From Lysobacteraceae bacterium (GTDB lineage Bacteria; Pseudomonadota; Gammaproteobacteria; DSM-19610): a DNA stretch of 8,630 bases. The notes under the pieces were generated by a model that made no database searches, was not told the origin of the DNA, and worked only from the letters and a program-made list of their open reading frames with translations. A program made the position numbers and the translations under genes. The stretch lies in the NCBI GenBank assembly GCA_020201295.1, contig JAIVHA010000016.1:1-8630 (forward strand). The letters are read 5' to 3'. Below are positions 5,567 through 8,630 of this stretch, one piece after another; position 1 is the first letter of the stretch; each line of letters begins with the position of its first letter.

Positions 5567-5970
5567 TTTCCAGCCGGCAGGCGCGGACCGATAAGCGGAT
5601 ATCGGTAGGGTTTTCCCGCCATGGCGCGGGCCAGGCCCACCACCCCCAGCAGCACCAGGGCGGCATGGCAGCTGACGAAATAGAGCAGCAGCACCATCCA
5701 GGTGGCGGCCTGGTCATAGCCACCCAGCCACAGGATCAGGCCGTTGACCAGTATCAGCAACAGGCCGGCCCAGAGACTCGCGGCCAGGGTCTGCTGGAGA
5801 TGGCTGCGGGCCAGCGCGGGCGCGCTGCCACGGTGGCGGAGATACAGGACCAGCAGGATGACGAAGGCCACCCCCGGCACCAGCAGCAGGTTCACCAGAT
5901 AGAGGGTCTCCGCCGCGACTGCCAGCCCCTGCCCCTCCTGCGGGCCCGGATCAGCGTCCGAAGGTGGCAT
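5563..5970 (-). CDS. Small membrane protein of unknown function in the nor cluster
   Basis: Encodes 135 residues, a family I cannot name with confidence. After a polar N-terminus (residues 1-20) come three hydrophobic segments at about 24-44, 62-82 and 89-115, then a short basic tail with KPYRYPLIGPRLP (120-132). That YP-L-G tail faintly recalls DUF4870/Tic20-like small membrane proteins, but this is only a resemblance. A single Cys-His pair (CH, 101-102) lies inside helix 3. The ATG at 5970 overlaps the 3' end of norQ by 20 nt and has a GGAAG/GGTGG-like ribosome site inside norQ, indicating translational coupling. It is not NorE (no cytochrome oxidase subunit III pattern) and is longer than typical NorF, though a NorF-like accessory role to cNOR cannot be excluded. 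Confidence 0.75.
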   Translation of the reverse strand: MPPSDADPGPQEGQGLAVAAETLYLVNLLLVPGVAFVILLVLYLRHRGSAPALARSHLQQTLAASLWAGLLLILVNGLILWLGGYDQAATWMVLLLYFVSCHAALVLLGVVGLARAMAGKPYRYPLIGPRLPAGN

Positions 5971-6784
5971 CCACCACTTCCATGAGTGCTTCCACCGTCT
6001 CCAGGTCGTCGGTGAGCGGTTCCACCAGCGCCGCGCGGCAGGCCTCCAGGGGATCGAAACCGTCCTGGATCAGGTTAGCGGTATAGACCAGCAGGCGTGT
6101 GGAGGCGGCCTCCTCCACGTCATGGTCCTTGAGGGCGCGCAGGCTGCCGACCAGCCCCACCAGGCGCTGTGCCAGGCGCTCGTCACAACCGGTCTCGCGC
6201 ATCAGCACCGCGCGCTCCACCTCCGGCGTGGGGAAATTGAACTGCAGCGCCGTGAAGCGCTGGCGGGTACTGGGCTTCATGCCCTTGAGCAGGTTCTGGT
6301 AGCCGGGGTTGTAGGACACCACCAGCATGAACTCGGGCGGCGCCTGCAGGGTCTCGCCGGTGCGTTCCAGCGGCAACATGCGCCGGTCGTCGGTAAGGGG
6401 ATGCAACACCACGGTGGTGTCCTTGCGCGCCTCCACGATCTCGTCGAGGTAGCAGATGGCACCTTCGCGGACCGCCCGTGTCAGCGGGCCGTCGTTCCAG
6501 GTGGTGCCCTGCTCGCTGATCAGGTGGCGACCGGTCAGGTCCGCGGCCGTCAGGTCATCATGACAGGACACGGTGATGAGCGGCCAGCCGAGCTTCGCCG
6601 CCATATACGCCACGAAGCGGGTCTTGCCGCAACCGGTCGGGCCCTTGATCAGCACCGGCAGCTGGCGTCGGTAGGCATGCTCGAACAGTTCGCATTCGCG
6701 GCCCTGGGGCTGGTAGAAGGGTGGTTCCTGTTGCGTTTCCTTCGCCCTGCCCGGAGTGCTGAACTGGGTGATATGTGCATCCAT
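5951..6784 (-). CDS. norQ: Nitric oxide reductase activation ATPase NorQ (MoxR-type AAA+)
   Basis: Encodes 277 residues, near the usual NorQ/CbbQ length of about 260-275. Walker A is GPTGCGKT (48-55), Walker B ICYLDEI (110-116), sensor 1 is Asn159 in VVSYNP, and an arginine-finger region lies at STRQRF (172-177). The segment TVSCHDDLTAADLTGRHL (71-88) and DGPLTRAVREG (98-108) are typical of the CbbQ/NirQ/NorQ branch. The protein is cytoplasmic and uses ATP hydrolysis with NorD to remodel and activate the NorBC complex. The start ATG has GGGGAG about 9 nt upstream on the minus strand. It lies 68 nt downstream of norB, behind a strong hairpin, and overlaps the next gene by 20 nt. Confidence 0.95.
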   Translation of the reverse strand: MDAHITQFSTPGRAKETQQEPPFYQPQGRECELFEHAYRRQLPVLIKGPTGCGKTRFVAYMAAKLGWPLITVSCHDDLTAADLTGRHLISEQGTTWNDGPLTRAVREGAICYLDEIVEARKDTTVVLHPLTDDRRMLPLERTGETLQAPPEFMLVVSYNPGYQNLLKGMKPSTRQRFTALQFNFPTPEVERAVLMRETGCDERLAQRLVGLVGSLRALKDHDVEEAASTRLLVYTANLIQDGFDPLEACRAALVEPLTDDLETVEALMEVVDATFGR

Positions 6785-6817
6785 CTCTCGTTCTCCCCTT
6801 CAGTAACCGGAGTGGAA

Positions 6818-6844
6818 TCACGGGGAGGGGAATCCTCCCCGTGA
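6818..6844. terminator. Strong hairpin between norB and norQ
   Basis: A perfect 11-bp inverted repeat, TCACGGGGAGG (6818-6828) and CCTCCCCGTGA (6834-6844), with a 5-nt loop. It begins 8 nt after the norB stop in the minus-strand transcript and has no T-run following. It more likely stabilises norCB mRNA or partly terminates transcription, giving more structural than accessory protein, than acting as a full terminator. Confidence 0.6.
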
Positions 6845-6852
6845 CCCGGGCC

Positions 6853-8238
6853 CTACTTGGCGACCGCCTCCGGCTCATTGCGACCCACGAAGAAGCTCGC
6901 AATGTAGAGCAACAGGCCAATCAGGAAGATCACCCCCGCCACCTCGCGCATCCAGTAGAACAGGGCGATCTTCTCCTGCACCACCATGAAGGGCTGGGGG
7001 TTCTCGCTGTAGCGCTGCAGCCAGACCTGCAGGATGCCGGCACCGGTCAGGAACAGGGTGATGAACACCATGGACACGGTCATCAGCCAGAAGGACCACA
7101 TCTCCACCACCTGCGACTTGTTGCTGTTGGCCGCCGCGCGACCCCGCATGAGCGGCATGGCATAGGAGATCATGGTGAGCACGATCATCACATAGGCACC
7201 ATAGAAGGCCATGTGGCCGTGTGCCGCCGTGATCTGCGAGCCATGGGTGTAGAAGTTCACCGGGGCCAGGGTATGCAGGAAGCCCCACACGCCGGCGCCC
7301 AGGAAGGCCATGACCGCGGTACCCAGTGCCCACAGGGTGGCCGCCTTGTTGGGGTGGTTACGGCGCCGCTTGTTCACCATGTTGAAGGCGAATACCGTCA
7401 TCATGAAGAAGGGGATCGGCTCCAGGGCGGAGAAGATCGAACCCCACCACAGCCAGTAGGTCGGCGTTCCGATGTAGTAGTAGTGATGGCCGGTGCCGAT
7501 GATGCCGGTGATCAAGGCCAGGGCGATGATCACGTACAACCACTTGTCCACCACTTCGCGGTCCACGCCGGTGATCTTGATGAGCACGAAGGCCAGGATG
7601 GAGGCCATGATCAGTTCCCACACGCCTTCCACCCACAGATGCACCACCCACCACCAGTAGAACTTGTCCTTCACCAGGTTTTCAGGATTGTAGAAGGAGA
7701 ACAGGAAAAACACCGCCAGGCCGACCAGGCCGATCATGAGCACCACGCTCACGGTGGTCTTGCGTCCCTTGAGTACGGTCATGCCGACGTTGTAGAGAAA
7801 GCCCAACGCCACGATCACGATGCCGATCTTGGTGATGGTGGGCTGCTCCAGGAACTCGCGTCCCATGGTGGGCAGCAGTTCGTTCCCGGTGATCTTCGCC
7901 AGCGTGGCGTAAGGCACTGCCAGGTAGCCGACGATGGTGAGCACGCCTGCGGCGAGGAACACCCAGAACAGCAGCAAGGCCAGTTTGGGACTGTGCAGTT
8001 CCGTCTCCGATTCCTCGGGGATCATGTAGTAGGCCGCGCCCATGAAGCCAAACAACAGCCAGACGATCAGGAGGTTGGTGTGCACCATGCGGGCGACGTT
8101 GAAGGGGATTTCAGGGAACAGGAAATCCCCCACCACGTACTGCAGGCCGAGGATCAGACCAAACAGGATCTGGCCCACGAACAGGACGATGGCCGCGATG
8201 AAATAGGGTTTTGCAACCGCTTGAGATTGATATTGCAT
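6853..8238 (-). CDS. norB: Nitric oxide reductase large subunit NorB (cNOR)
   Basis: Encodes 461 residues with about 12 membrane helices, the normal size for cytochrome-c-linked NorB rather than the longer quinol-dependent qNOR. It belongs to the haem-copper oxidase superfamily and reduces 2 NO to N2O. All ligands recognisable from the Pseudomonas aeruginosa enzyme are present, with a constant numbering shift of 7: low-spin haem b ligands His53 and His342, haem b3 ligand His340, FeB ligands His200, His251, His252 and Glu204, and proton-path or active-site Glu208 and Glu273. Motifs include WWWVVHLWVEGVWE (195-208), GTGHHYYYIG (248-257) and AAHGHMAFYG (338-347). The ATG is preceded by AGGGAG about 8-9 nt upstream and follows the norC stop by 13 nt, so the two subunits are coexpressed. 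Confidence 0.98.
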   Translation of the reverse strand: MQYQSQAVAKPYFIAAIVLFVGQILFGLILGLQYVVGDFLFPEIPFNVARMVHTNLLIVWLLFGFMGAAYYMIPEESETELHSPKLALLLFWVFLAAGVLTIVGYLAVPYATLAKITGNELLPTMGREFLEQPTITKIGIVIVALGFLYNVGMTVLKGRKTTVSVVLMIGLVGLAVFFLFSFYNPENLVKDKFYWWWVVHLWVEGVWELIMASILAFVLIKITGVDREVVDKWLYVIIALALITGIIGTGHHYYYIGTPTYWLWWGSIFSALEPIPFFMMTVFAFNMVNKRRRNHPNKAATLWALGTAVMAFLGAGVWGFLHTLAPVNFYTHGSQITAAHGHMAFYGAYVMIVLTMISYAMPLMRGRAAANSNKSQVVEMWSFWLMTVSMVFITLFLTGAGILQVWLQRYSENPQPFMVVQEKIALFYWMREVAGVIFLIGLLLYIASFFVGRNEPEAVAK

Positions 8239-8251
8239 GACCAGTTCTCCC

Positions 8252-8630
8252 TTAACCCTGAATATTCGGCGGCCAGCCGGCAGCGTTGATTTCCGATGTG
8301 TACTTCAGGAACTCGGCGAGTGCCTCCAGCTCTTCATCGGACAAATTGAACTGGGGCATGCTGCGACGTCCCGGTATCCCATCGGCAGGGCGGCTCTTGA
8401 TGTAGCCCATGATGGCTTCCTTGCTATTGCCGAAACGGGTATAGACATTGCCGAGTTCCGGCGCGAAGTACGCCCCCTCGCCCAGCAGGCTATGGCAACC
8501 GGCGCAGTTGTTCACTTCATACAGGTATTTGCCATGGGCCACCTGCTCCGTGAGGTTATGGCGGTTATCGGTCAGCGGAAGTTTGCGGTTGGTATCCAGG
8601 GTCAACACCAGGAACAGCAGGATGAAGAAC
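8252..8630 (-). CDS. norC: Nitric oxide reductase cytochrome c subunit NorC (N-terminus cut by window edge)
   Basis: The visible 125 residues run to the TAA at 8252-8254. The frame remains open to the right edge, reading FFILLFLVLTLDT, which matches the end of the single N-terminal membrane anchor of NorC; the GTG at 8608 is therefore internal and about 20 residues are missing. The haem c motif CAGCH lies in NNCAGCHSLLGEGAYFAPELGNV, a NorC signature. The probable distal ligand is the Met in GRRSMPQF, and the C-terminus GWPPNIQG is also typical. NorC is anchored in the inner membrane with its haem domain in the periplasm; it receives electrons from soluble cytochromes or cupredoxins and passes them to haem b of NorB. 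The operon promoter must lie beyond the right edge. Confidence 0.97.
   Translation of the reverse strand, partial: FFILLFLVLTLDTNRKLPLTDNRHNLTEQVAHGKYLYEVNNCAGCHSLLGEGAYFAPELGNVYTRFGNSKEAIMGYIKSRPADGIPGRRSMPQFNLSDEELEALAEFLKYTSEINAAGWPPNIQG

Noticed and set aside
6775..8289. A 504-codon open frame on the + strand antisense to norB
   Set aside because: norB on the other strand has every expected ligand; the antisense product is His/Asp/Gln-rich low-complexity sequence produced by the complementary codon pattern of membrane helices.
8252..8608. GTG at 8608 as the true norC start
   Set aside because: It would remove the N-terminal membrane anchor; the upstream codons in frame encode FFILLFL, which matches the NorC anchor.

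Overview
The window looks like part of the chromosome of a GC-rich, Gram-negative denitrifier or nitric-oxide-reducing proteobacterium. The NorB, NorC and FNR-type proteins are proteobacterial in character, and a Pseudomonas-type REP/REPIN repeat (GTAG head plus GCGGGC hairpin) favours Gammaproteobacteria. Genus cannot be told from sequence alone.

Layout. (1) Left, + strand: the 3' part of a periplasmic c-type cytochrome with an ethylbenzene-dehydrogenase-like haem-binding domain (runs off the left edge), then a small secreted type 1 copper protein (cupredoxin). (2) Between the two convergent transcription units, at about 1422-1496, a near-perfect REP pair forms a 30-bp inverted repeat; its right arm supplies the stop codon of the minus-strand gene. 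(3) From the right edge leftwards, all on the minus strand: norC (N-terminus cut off by the right edge), norB, norQ, a small three-helix membrane protein, a NapH/CcoG-like membrane polyferredoxin, norD, an FNR/CRP-family regulator, and a SirB2-family membrane protein. Gaps are short or genes overlap (13, 68, -20, 65, 6, 16 and 22 nt), so this is probably one operon, perhaps with a second internal promoter ahead of the polyferredoxin gene.

How they fit together. NorC (monohaem cytochrome c) and NorB (haem b, haem b3 and non-haem FeB) form the membrane cNOR that reduces 2 NO to N2O. NorQ (MoxR-type AAA+ ATPase) and NorD (VWA/MIDAS protein) are the maturation pair needed for active NOR, thought to install FeB. 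The FNR-type protein probably senses anaerobiosis or NO and controls the operon. The cupredoxin and the haem-domain cytochrome are candidate periplasmic redox partners for denitrification enzymes.

The most unusual points are: two extra membrane genes, including a four-motif Fe-S/cysteine protein, lying between norQ and norD; an FNR-like regulator that keeps FNR Cys23, Cys29 and Cys122 equivalents but has no cysteine at the Cys20 position; a CX3CH motif in the cytochrome; a strong 11-bp hairpin between norB and norQ; and a REPIN that ends a reading frame.
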